This document shows positions 1-7,266 of a stretch of DNA of 11,439 nucleotides, one piece after another. Position numbers and translations under genes: made by a program. A model generated the notes under the pieces. The model worked only from the letters and a program-made list of their open reading frames with translations. It did not search any database and was not told where the DNA came from. The stretch's first letter is position 1, and each line of letters starts with the position of its first letter. The stretch is from Mansonella perstans (taxonomy: Eukaryota > Nematoda > Chromadorea > Rhabditida > Onchocercidae): positions 1 through 11,439 of the forward strand of contig JBAMDO010000512.1 in NCBI GenBank assembly GCA_037074765.1. Direction: 5' to 3'.

Positions 1-292
1 AACGGCTTTTATGAGCCACCTAAGTAATTTGTAACGTTTAATCTCTTTGTTCCAATTGTAAGCTGTTAAACTCTTCCTACCATAAACTAACAAAGAAGAA
101 GCTGCATTAACAACTTATTAACCAAACCATTCTGTAACTGTGTCGAAATCCTTTGTTTGATGCTTACGCTTACATGCAATATATTGTACCGTCTCAACCA
201 AGCTTATCTGGACAAGGATTTCATTTTTTATAATCTTTAGTTTCTTATAACTCAACTCACTAATACAAGTTTCCTCCGCCTACAATACTCAG

Positions 293-300
293 TATATAAA
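293..300 (+). promoter_or_regulatory. Candidate TATA box of the 5' LTR
   Basis: TATATAAA is conserved in both LTRs (here and at 3399-3406) and lies about 157 nt upstream of the SL1 sequence. It is the best core-promoter match in the LTR. In such AT-rich DNA the motif alone is weak; conservation and position within the LTR add some support. If it is used, transcription would start at about 320-330, well upstream of SL1. Confidence 0.45.
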
Positions 301-449
301 CTCTCAATCATCCAAAAGGATCATTTTTTCACATCCACGGCTACTGGTTCTATTCTCCTCATCATTACCGCTTTATTATATGTTAATGTTACCATTAATT
401 GCGCGTTCTACATAATTGTTACATTAATCTCTCGTTATCCAATTATTCT

Positions 450-455
450 AATAAA
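450..455 (+). promoter_or_regulatory. AATAAA polyadenylation signal in the 5' LTR
   Basis: A perfect AATAAA is conserved in both LTRs (here and at 3566-3571). One base separates it from the SL1 sequence, so normal cleavage 10-20 nt downstream would fall inside or at the end of SL1. In the 3' LTR this would define the RNA 3' end. Confidence 0.55.
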
Positions 456-456
456 A

Positions 457-478
457 GGTTTAATTACCCAAGTTTGAG
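457..478 (+). promoter_or_regulatory. Exact nematode SL1 spliced-leader sequence inside the 5' LTR
   Basis: GGTTTAATTACCCAAGTTTG followed by AG matches the canonical 22-nt SL1 exon at every base. It is followed directly by GT, as the exon is in SL RNA genes. Downstream, CTCAA (489-493) can pair with TTGAG (474-478) around a 10-nt loop, loosely like the first stem of SL RNA. No Sm-site-like U-run or snRNA body follows, so this is not an SL RNA gene. The same 22 nt occur in the 3' LTR at 3573-3594. Confidence 0.93.
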
Positions 479-578
479 GTTTCCGCAACTCAACCTAACA
501 CAACAAATCGTGATCAAATTTATTGAAGAATATTGGCTAAGAGTTGACCTCTCACAAAAAATTCACGACAATATTATT

Positions 579-596
579 TGGTGCCCGAGGTGAGGT
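579..596 (+). promoter_or_regulatory. Primer-binding site for reverse transcription
   Basis: TGGTGCCCGAGGTGAGG begins with TGG, the complement of a tRNA 3' CCA end, and lies 8 nt after the end of the 5' LTR, where an LTR element needs its minus-strand primer site. The predicted tRNA 3' end would read ...CTCGGGCACCA. I cannot name the tRNA from memory with confidence. Confidence 0.6.
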
Positions 597-600
597 GACG

Positions 601-1053
601 ATGTCAAGTAACATAATAGCCAGTATACAACCAGCAAAAAAAAGGTTGGTTTTTCTTCTTCAAGAAATAAAGTCCCTGAAGTTTGAATCTCCGGATCCAA
701 ACGCATCACTAGAACAACAGGGAAACGTTTATAAACGAGGAAAAAGGTTCTCGCGGATAAGATAGATAGAATACAGTTATGCGTTGATTCACTCGAAAAG
801 CAAACGACAAGTGGTTCAACTACCTTCAAACAATCCCGCAACGAAAAGAAAGGAAGAAGAAAAAACTTATGAAACAGTCACGGAAGGTGAAAACGGATTA
901 TTCCGAATAATACATGAGGGAAAGGAAGCGCTAATAACGCTGACAAGAGACAAGGAGGAAGCCGAACAAAAATTGGAACAGCTATTAATGGGAATAAAGG
1001 CAAAGAGTAAGGAACATGAGAAATTAATTTCTCCCTCAAACCTTTCTGTCAAT
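601..1053 (+). pseudogene. gag N-terminal region (pieces in frames 1, 3, 2, then 1)
   Basis: The ATG at 601 is the first ATG after the primer-binding site. It opens MSSNIIASIQPAKKRLVF, which runs in frame 1 to a TAG at 763-765. Similar-quality coding continues in frame 3 at about 759-800, in frame 2 at about 803-850 (NDKWFNYLQTIP) and in frame 1 from about 853. The last piece, roughly 856-1030, is rich in Glu, Lys, Leu and Ala (EEAEQKLEQLLMGIKAK) and looks like a coiled coil. Alpha-helical, charged N-terminal regions ahead of the conserved gag core are usual in BEL/Pao gags and probably serve particle assembly. Confidence is high for gag and lower for exact junctions. Confidence 0.75.
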
Positions 1054-1540
1054 CTTCCTCAATTATCCTTACCTACCTTCAATGGTGACCCGAGACAATG
1101 GCGACAATTTGGAGCAGTTTCAATGCAGCAATCCATTCACAAACAATTCCGGAAATCCAAAAACTAAATTACTTGTATTCGTGTCTGAAGGGTAATGCTC
1201 TACAGGCTGTATCAGGATACGATATAGCACCGGAAACTATAAAGTAATCATGCAACTACTCAAAGAAAATTATGGCGACCCTTCAACAATATCGGCACTA
1301 TTGTATCACGAACTCCAGTCTATCAAAAGAGATGAAAAGGATTGGATTACAATCGTCAAGAAATCGAAGAGTGTTGCGCCAACTGGAAGCTTCAGGAGAA
1401 AACCTGGAGCATTCAAATATTGAAATTACAATAGAAAGCAAGCTGCCATCTTGCATTCTGGAGAAAGTATATACTCAAAAAACATTAGATATGCCTTGGT
1501 CATTTCGAAATTAAGGGATTTCTTGTTAAAGACGGCTAAG
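1054..1540 (+). pseudogene. gag core of Pao type (DUF1759-like), split over several frames
   Basis: In frame 1 LPQLSLPTFNGDPRQW starts at 1054; this L-P-x-F-x-G-D-P-x-x-W block is the hallmark of the BEL/Pao gag core. Coding continues in frame 3 from about 1110 (LNYLYSCLKGNALQAVSGY) to a TAA at 1245, in frame 2 from about 1238 (LLKENYGDPSTISALLYHEL), briefly in frame 1 near 1365-1390, in frame 3 to about 1500 (LEASGENLEHSNIEITIESK) and in frame 2 near 1505-1540 (SKLRDFLLKTAK). The family pattern of helix-rich capsid-like segments is preserved. Every transition fits a single missing base. Confidence 0.85.
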
Positions 1541-1591
1541 TGAATCAACAAGTAAAAGAAGTCACAGTTCATTCACCCGTGCTGACAATAA

Positions 1592-1900
1592 ACTTACAAT
1601 TATCAATCCGAACAAAAGCGAAGATACGACTCGGGAGGAACTTCAGCATTATCAACAATACGAACTAACCAAAACTCGCCACAACGTACAATAATTAAAA
1701 AGAGACCGTGCATATTTTGCACTGGAGACCACTGGGATAGCGATTGCGACGTCTATCCTACTGTAAATTCGAATAAATCGCCTAAGATGCTGAAGAAATG
1801 TATAATTTGTTTTAAAGACAATCATATGGGAGAAGGATGTAAAGTGAAAAAACAATGCTTCTACTGCAAAGCTTCGCATAACAGTGCGGTGTGTGGAAAA
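1592..1900 (+). pseudogene. Nucleocapsid region with three zinc knuckles
   Basis: Frame 2 is open from 1592 to the TAG at 2165-2167. It contains CIFCTGDHWDSDC (1709-1747), spaced C-x2-C-x3-H-x4-C; CIICFKDNHMGEGC (1799-1840), the canonical C-x2-C-x4-H-x4-C; and CFYCKASHNSAVC (1856-1894), C-x2-C-x3-H-x4-C. Such knuckles bind the element's RNA during packaging, and a series of two or three is usual in BEL/Pao gags. The stretch before them is basic (IIKKRP), consistent with nucleic-acid binding. All zinc ligands are intact. Confidence 0.9.
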
Positions 1901-2044
1901 AGAAGCATATCTTCACAAGAAAGAGTAAATTCAGAAGGAAAGGAGTGTTCGACAACACTCTACAGTTCAACATATACGACTCGAAACAATACAACAAGAG
2001 AAACTTTACTTTTATGTAAAGAGATAGATGTCTACAATCCGTCG

Positions 2045-2519
2045 CAACCCCAAAGACAACAAAAAGCCTTAGCATTATTTGATATAGGCTCACAACTGTC
2101 CTTTATCTCCAAGAAATTATCTCATCAATTGAGACTAACTGAGTCAGAAAAACAAACTATGAGATAGCTCCTTTGGTACGAGGAAACCAATGGAGTGTCC
2201 CACTTCTCACACGGAATTGAAGGTACGAACTGAAGACAACGAAGTTATATCGTTGTGCGCTAATGTAGTCGAATACTTAACAAACGAACTACAGGTGGTT
2301 GAGATAACAAAGGAATTTCAATTCGATGATTTAAATAATCATTGGGGAAAGCCAGACATACTCATTGGAGCGGACTATTTCTTCAAGTTTATAAATCTAC
2401 AAGATCTCAAGGAGTTAAAATCAGGACATATATTAGTCCAATCTAAGATTGGCCCTATGATTGTTGGAAGTAGTGATATTAACAAACTTTGTAAGAATAA
2501 CATTATCCCACAGGGATAA
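2045..2519 (+). pseudogene. Retropepsin-like aspartic protease (Pao peptidase, DUF1758-like), frameshifted
   Basis: The active-site loop is ALFDIGSQLSFISKKLSHQL in frame 2, with Asp-Ile-Gly-Ser at 2081-2092. The usual retropepsin loop is Asp-Thr/Ser-Gly, so Ile in the second place is atypical. After the stop at 2165-2167, a short piece in frame 1 (about 2164-2172) leads into frame 3, open from 2163 to the TAA at 2517-2519, with VISLCANVVEYLTNELQVVE and LIGADYFFKFI, the C-terminal signature of Pao peptidases. The enzyme would cut the gag-pol polyprotein. The domain length is normal; it is broken only by phase shifts of the same sense. Confidence 0.85.
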
Positions 2520-2850
2520 TATGCTTAGCTAATGCAATCCTCAATTCAGAATTAGAAAAATTCTGGAAATTAGAAATGATCGGCATTCAAGAATCCCCCA
2601 CAGTAGATGATGATCATCAAGCTATAAAACATTTTGAACAAACCATCGTTATGATGGATGGAAGATATAAAGTACGTTGGCCGTGGAAAGGCTCCACACA
2701 AAGACTAAGCAACAATTATGGATTATGCCATGGACATTTGAAATATCTAGTTAAACGGCTACAACTCCAATCACTTCTTCATTTATACGACAAGACAATC
2801 AACGATCAATTACAAACTGGAATAATTGAAGAAGTACCTCAGAATGATGA
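2516..2850 (+). pseudogene. Start of pol: linker and N-terminal edge of the reverse transcriptase region, truncated
   Basis: Frame 2 contains LANAILNSELEKFWKLEMIG, then DGRYKVRWPWK from 2657 and SNNYGLCHGHLKYLVKRLQ, then LLHLYDKTINDQLQTGIIEE. In BEL/Pao elements this segment sits between the protease and the RT fingers and normally leads into the catalytic RT. Here it stops at about 2840-2850, before any RT catalytic motif. No Tyr-x-Asp-Asp, RNase H or integrase HHCC/DDE pattern is found anywhere in the window. The break point abuts unrelated coding sequence in frame 1, which marks the deletion. Confidence 0.8.
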
Positions 2851-2853
2851 GGG

Positions 2854-2958
2854 CTACAAGAAAGCGAAGACCAGGAACCTATTGCGCGACGAACAAGAAG
2901 TGCCACAAGAAATTGGGCAATACAAGCAACAGCCGTACCAAACAATGGGATGTGTTAA
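2854..2958 (+). pseudogene. Probable C-terminal tail of pol, left over after the internal deletion
   Basis: Frame 1 from 2854 reads a charged, Arg-rich stretch including EPIARRTRSATRNWAIQ and ends at a TAA (2956-2958), 93 nt before the 3' LTR. Its position and basic character fit the end of a BEL/Pao pol, downstream of integrase. The frame-2 reading across the same bases (to a TGA/TAA near 2998) looks less protein-like. The assignment is by position and composition, not by a named domain, so confidence is moderate. Confidence 0.45.
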
Positions 2959-2963
2959 AAGAT

Positions 2964-2978
2964 CAACAACAACAACAA
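2964..2978 (+). repeat. (CAA)5 microsatellite
   Basis: Five CAA units lie between the presumed pol stop and the 3' LTR. This is simple sequence in the element's 3' untranslated region and is of little significance. Confidence 0.8.
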
Positions 2979-3046
2979 GAGCGATACAGGAATTATAACC
3001 ATAACTACCCTCAATCCCCACTCTAGCTTCTTCCTCTCCTCCCTTT

Positions 3047-3051
3047 GGGAG
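3047..3051 (+). promoter_or_regulatory. Short polypurine tract before the 3' LTR
   Basis: GGGAG directly precedes the TGTCG start of the 3' LTR, where the plus-strand primer should form. It is very short, and upstream bases 3029-3046 are pyrimidines on this strand, so it is either a minimal or a damaged polypurine tract. Confidence 0.4.
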
Positions 3052-3398
3052 TGTCGCGAAATTCATAACGCGAAATTCCCAATAGGGTTTAAATCTGATT
3101 CTATTAACGGCTTTTATGAGCCACCTAATAATTTCGTAACGTTTAATCTCTTTGTTCCAATTTAAGCTGTTAAACTCCTTCCTACCATAAACTAACAAAG
3201 AAGAGCTGCAATTAACAACTTATTAACCAAACCATTCTGTAACTGTGTCGAAATCCTTTGTTTGATGCTTATGCTTACATGCAATATATTGTACCGTCTC
3301 AACCAAGCTTATCTGTACAAAGGATTTCATTTTTTATAATCTTTAGTTTCTTATAACTCAACTCACTAATACAAGTTTCCTCCGCCTACAATACTCAG

Positions 3399-3406
3399 TA
3401 TATAAA
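3399..3406 (+). promoter_or_regulatory. Candidate TATA box of the 3' LTR
   Basis: TATATAAA corresponds to the copy at 293-300. In this LTR it could drive transcription outward into the 3' flank. Confidence 0.4.
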
Positions 3407-3565
3407 CTCTCAATCATCCCAAAAGGATCATTTTTGGGATTTTTTCACATCCACGGCTACTGGTTCTATTCTCCTCATCATTACCGCTTTATTATATGTT
3501 AATGTTACCATTAATTGCGCGTTCTACATAATTGTTACATTAATCTCTCGTTATCCAATTATTCT

Positions 3566-3571
3566 AATAAA
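3566..3571 (+). terminator. AATAAA polyadenylation signal in the 3' LTR
   Basis: This is the same signal as at 450-455. In this copy it would direct 3' end formation of the element's RNA, with cleavage expected in or just after the SL1 sequence. Confidence 0.55.
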
Positions 3572-3572
3572 A

Positions 3573-3594
3573 GGTTTAATTACCCAAGTTTGAG
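3573..3594 (+). promoter_or_regulatory. Exact SL1 spliced-leader sequence inside the 3' LTR
   Basis: All 22 bases match the copy at 457-478 and canonical SL1, although the bases directly after differ (GTGTTTCC here, GTTTCC in the 5' LTR). The next base is again GT. Perfect conservation within LTRs that differ elsewhere by indels suggests the motif is kept, but 22 nt is too short to prove selection. Confidence 0.93.
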
Positions 3595-4193
3595 GTGTTT
3601 CCGCAACTCAACCTAACACAACAAATCGTGATCAAATTTATCGAAGAATATTGGCTAAGAGTTGACCTTCACAAAAAATTCACGACAAGTATATAGATTT
3701 GAAAATTGAAAAAGCAACTTCATTTTTGTCGCAAAAAATTAAATCATTAAAAATAAAAATTAGTAATCAAGAATAAGCTTTTTTAATTTCGAAATTCCTT
3801 CATGAATTTCATATTAATATTAGCATAAAAAATGAATTGTAATTAAAAATTCAAAGATTTGCAATTTAAACTGCAGAAATTATATGACTAAATTTTATAA
3901 GAAAAAAATGTAACAATCCCTCTCTTTAATCGATAATAGAAAATAGCACTAACTGTTGTAAAATATAAGAAATTGCAAAATATTTCGACTTTTTATAAAA
4001 TGATAATAGCAAAATAATTTTGGCATAATCATAGGGAAATGAAAAAATTACTAGTTACTGATAATATAAATATCATAGTAAAACATGGTAAATTAAATTA
4101 AAAGCTAATACCATAGTAAAATTTAAATATAATTTCACAATAAAATTTAAATTTAATATCTTTTAAATTTTATCAATTCATTTCATTTCCTCG

Positions 4194-4217
4194 TTTTTTT
4201 TTTTTTTTTTTTTTTTT
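4194..4217 (+). repeat. Poly-T tract (24 T)
   Basis: An uninterrupted run of 24 T. Similar tracts occur at 5311-5323, 7548-7567, 8161-8182 and, as poly-A, at 10484-10502. Read on the minus strand it is poly-A, but no retrotransposed gene body is visible next to it. Confidence 0.9.
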
Positions 4218-4388
4218 CAAGGGATCAAACAAAAAGAAATGAGAAAAACATATGCAAATTATTGCTTGTGGCAAATTCTATTGATACTATCACTCCATCA
4301 AAAATTCTTATCTGATATGCAGGAAAAAAACAGAAATTTTAGCAAAATTACAACGGTGATAACGAAATTTGAAAGTTGAATCCTACGC

Positions 4389-4505
4389 TGTACATTTTTT
4401 AAAGTGCATTTTTTAACATTTTCTAAAGTGAAATGTACAAAAAAAGTTTGAAAAAATCGCACAATGTACATTATTCAAAGTGAAATGCACAAAAAAAAAG
4501 TTTTA
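4389..4505 (+). repeat. Cluster of short hairpin-like direct repeats
   Basis: The pattern TGTACATT-TTNAAAGTGAAATGYACA-poly-A-GTTT occurs about two and a half times. It is partial at 4389-4409, clear at 4417-4449 and clearest at 4465-4505. Within a unit, TGTACATT and AATGCACA/AATGTACA can pair around AAAGTG-type loops, so each unit is also an imperfect palindrome. The function is unknown. Confidence 0.6.
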
Positions 4506-6924
4506 AAGGAAATGTTAAAGAATACGGGAACATTTGTGAGAAATTTTTGTATTGTTAGAAATTAAATCAAAAATTTGCCCGAGATAATAACATTCAGATA
4601 AAAGTGAATGATTAGTAGAGACTACAAACATTAAATTTATTAATTGTGTTAGTGAGATTTTCATTATCTTTTAGAATGAATAAAATGAAAAATAAAAGTA
4701 GATTTGCATTACTCAATTTAGAATTGATTAAGAAACATAATAGCTAAAGCAATTAAGAATTCTATTAGTCAAATATAATAGACCAATTTAAAAGTATAAT
4801 AAGTAAAACATTTGAAATCTTGAAAAAAGCATACAAGGATATTTTGAGTTTAAATTTGAATTAAAATAATATCGAAACACTTATGTAATTCGCAGCTTTA
4901 AATTCATTGCTTACTGCTTATTAATGAATTAAAATGTTATCAATTATGGACAACGTAGATGATCAAGCATCACTTCAAACTATTTAGATAAAGTAAATGT
5001 ACGAGCAGAAAATTATTGCACCGTATATTTTCGCAAAATTTTGCTACTTAATTAAGCAAAAAATTAAAAAAAAAAAACTTATTTGAATAATATAAAAAAG
5101 AGGACAGAGTGAAGAATTCAATAAAATTTCAACTTTTGTGAGATAAATTCGAGCAAATGAATAGATAAATCAAATCTTGTTGAATGCAAGAGAAAAAAAA
5201 AGAACAAAATATGCAAATTTTAATTTATTATCAATCGAATGAAGTGATTTTATTTTTGAAAAAGTGAATTGTATAAATAGGAAAATTCATTCGCTATTTC
5301 TTTCTGTTCATTTTTTTTTTTTTCTTGAAGACAAGAATGAATATTTGAAATTGTAGCAATAATAACTGCCCGTTAATTGTAGAATAAGATTTTGACAAAA
5401 CAATATTACATTAAAACAAGGAGAAAATTATTTGAAATAAAATAGATTGAAATTTTACTACTTTAATGTGTGGGAAAATAATTAAGATCAAAATGGAATT
5501 ATTGCATTAGTATGAAGTGAAATAGTGTCGTGGAATTGAGATCATTATTTGTGTAACAAAAAAATAGAGAAAGATGAAATGAAATGGTACGAAAGATTCA
5601 ATTATATTGAAAGAAATCAGTTAAAAGCAGGTGAAAACGGAATTTTTTACCGGAGAAATCAATCCTGAAACAAATGAAATGAAATTTTTTTTATGAATGG
5701 AAGGAAAATGAGAATGAGAAATATTGGCAACATAATGATTGATTTGATGTAATAATTTCTATCTTTTAAGCATTTCTAATTTTTTGAGTGGAAATGTTTT
5801 AATTAAAATTATTTGCATTAATTTTGCACTATATTTTATATCTTACACTACTATCATTCATTTTAAATGCTTTTGCCATGACAATTGCTTACATTTCCTT
5901 CTTTCCTTTCTTAAAATGCTAAAATTTCCTGTTAACATTTAAAAATATTCGTTAAGTAAACTTTCTGAATTTCTATTTTCTATTAAAACTTTCGCTTAAA
6001 TTAAAATTGTATGAATATCGAACGTGATTGAGGAAATAAAAGCAAATTGTATTATTATTTGAATATAATTTCAAATACACTATCAACTAACTTGGGTTTG
6101 ATCAAAAATAATTGTAACTCAAAAAACATATTGTGTAATGAAGAATTACAGTATAGAAATAGATATGTAAAAATAATCATACTATTTGACATACTGTATG
6201 CGTGTTTTAAGCGTTCTAAGTTAAAAGTAAAAGAATTAAAAAAACTTCAAGAAATTATGCTAATTAATCAGTTTCTTAATTTCTTTACTCATTAATTGTA
6301 ACAAATATTAATTACCCACTTATTATACAATATCAGAAATAAATATAAAAAATAAAATAATTGGTAAAGTATATTTCATAAAAAAATGGAACTTAGGAAA
6401 ATGAAACAACAACTTTTTTTGTTTTTAAATTTCAAATCTATTAGTATGAAATTTTTAAATTTCTTATTAAAATAATACCAACTGTGAAATGAACAGTTCT
6501 TCCTCAGTTGTTATCATACTTGAAAAATTGTCATTTTTAGAAAAATAATGAAATCAAAGAATTTCGCCGCTTTTGTGAAAAAAGTGGATCTTTTTTTTTG
6601 CGTTTTTTCTAGCAAAAGAAAAACCAAAAATTGCATTTAAAGGCAAATTTCAAGGTTGTAAAAATTTCATTGCAAAGTCACAATTGGCTGGATAAGTTTT
6701 TTTTTTTATAACATTATTTACTTTGATGACATTTCATGATGTAGATGGAAAAATAAACAGAGTTAGTCTAAATAGAAGTGAAAGATAGAAACATAATTGT
6801 ATTTCCATTTCAATTATTCATGTTTTACATCTAAATTTTGAGAATGTTCAGAAATCAGTCTATTCATTAATGAAATTTCCGTTGAAAAACATAAATTGTT
6901 GAAGAATAAAAAAAATAAATGACA

Positions 6925-7266
6925 AGCACTAACTATCACGTAAGCAATAAGCGAACAATATCATGTAGTAGTAAACAAAGCATTACCGCGTAAGCAGTAA
7001 GCGAAGCGCCAACTATTACATATGTAATAAATGAAGTAGTACCCATATAAGCAATAAGTACTATAACCATGTAAGCAGTATCCATATAAGCAGTAAGTTC
7101 TATAACCATGTAAGCAGTAAGTACTATAACCATGTAAGCAGTAAGTACTACAACCATTACGTAAGTATATCCACGTAAGCAGTAAACTACTATAACCATC
7201 AAGTAAGTATACCCATATAAGCAGTAATTAAGTAATAAAAACCGTCACGTAAGTAATAAACGTACG
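6925..7266 (+). repeat. Degenerate tandem repeat, 24-nt unit rich in GTAAG
   Basis: Two identical adjacent units, CTATAACCATGTAAGCAGTA plus AGTA, lie at 7100-7123 and 7124-7147. Shortened or diverged copies lie at 7061-7099 and 7148-7225, and looser GTAAGCARTAAGY words extend from about 6931 to 7260. G+C is above the flanks. Because 24 is divisible by three, the minus strand stays open and gives an artificial eight-residue hydrophobic repeat (LTAYMVIV); I do not call that a gene. It is most likely a minisatellite. Confidence 0.85.

Larger units (their letters stand above)
1..570 (+). repeat. 5' LTR, lacking its first 54 nt because the window starts inside it
   Basis: It aligns from base 1 with the 3' LTR from base 3106 and ends in ACGACA at 570, exactly where the two copies stop matching. 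I count about 3 substitutions and 11 indels, one of 9 nt and one of 2 nt, between the copies. The 9-nt difference lies at about 323-328 in this copy, where the 3' LTR has TTTTTGGGATTTTTT. It carries a TATA box, AATAAA and the SL1 sequence in that order. Confidence 0.95.
601..2958 (+). pseudogene. gag-pol coding region of the BEL/Pao element, frameshifted and internally deleted
   Basis: Coding sequence can be followed on the + strand through all three frames in pieces from the ATG at 601 to a TAA at 2956-2958. Family motifs appear in the right order but move between frames roughly every 40-600 nt. Each change I can place shifts the codon phase in the same sense, equal to one missing base. Several fall at homopolymers, for example TTT before GGAGC at about 1107-1110 and the AAA run at about 1234-1236. 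Nearly all stops lie just past such a shift rather than inside a conserved block. The block between the pre-RT segment and the C-terminal tail (RT, RNase H, integrase) is gone. The polyprotein would normally form the capsid and carry out maturation, reverse transcription and integration. In this form it cannot give a functional polyprotein, though the small shifts may be sequence errors. Confidence 0.88.
1..3687 (+). mobile_element. BEL/Pao-type LTR retrotransposon, internally deleted, 5' end cut by window edge
   Basis: Two near-identical LTRs (1-570 and 3052-3687) flank an internal region of about 2.5 kb. The order of recognisable pieces is gag, CCHC-type zinc knuckles, aspartic protease and the start of pol, which is the BEL/Pao order. 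The motifs LPTFNGDPRQW, FDIGSQLSFI, LIGADYFFKFI and YGLCHGHLKYLVKRL fit the Pao gag, peptidase and pre-RT families known from nematodes. The catalytic RT motif, RNase H and integrase are absent, and the internal region is less than half the usual length, so this copy could move only with proteins supplied by an intact relative. The 3' flank begins AGTATATAG; the 5' flank lies outside the window, so a target-site duplication cannot be checked. The element is visibly richer in G+C than the DNA after 3687. Confidence 0.93.
3052..3687 (+). repeat. 3' LTR, complete (636 bp)
   Basis: The boundaries are set by the inverted ends TGTCG (3052-3056) and CGACA (3683-3687), by the polypurine bases just before, and by loss of similarity to the 5' LTR just after. 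The U3 end contains CGCGAAATTC twice, 14 nt apart (3055-3064 and 3069-3078). TATATAAA lies at 3399-3406, AATAAA at 3566-3571 and SL1 at 3573-3594, all conserved with the 5' copy. AT-rich host DNA follows directly. Confidence 0.95.
3688..6924. other. AT-rich sequence with no gene that can be supported
   Basis: About 3.2 kb of host flank is dominated by A/T runs, with stops frequent in all six frames. The longest open stretch is 6047-6295 on the + strand, starting from TTG. It codes a Lys/Asn/Ile/Leu-rich string with no domain I recognise and no splice-like boundaries, and is compatible with chance in AT-rich DNA. The strand is purine-rich at about 5560-5710 (many GAAATGAAAT-like words) and turns pyrimidine-rich at about 5850-5930. 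No tRNA, rRNA or snRNA pattern was seen. It could be intergenic or a long intron. Confidence 0.6.

Noticed and set aside
457..540. An SL RNA gene inside the LTR
   Set aside because: Only the 22-nt leader and a GT match. There is no Sm-binding site and no snRNA body, and the sequence continues as LTR to CGACA.
2854..3198. Minus-strand open frame across the end of the element and into the 3' LTR
   Set aside because: It is antisense to the pol tail and runs into the LTR across the polypurine/LTR boundary, so it is a shadow frame.
6047..6295. 82-codon + strand open frame
   Set aside because: It starts at TTG, has AT-driven composition (Lys, Asn, Ile, Leu) and no domain or splice signals. Its length is about what chance allows in several kilobases of such DNA.
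6936..7202. Minus-strand open frame coding a hydrophobic repeat protein
   Set aside because: It is produced by the 24-nt tandem repeat being a multiple of three. The residues repeat with the DNA unit and have no independent support.
6925..7266. CRISPR-like array
   Set aside because: Units are contiguous without unique spacers, and the genome is a nematode.
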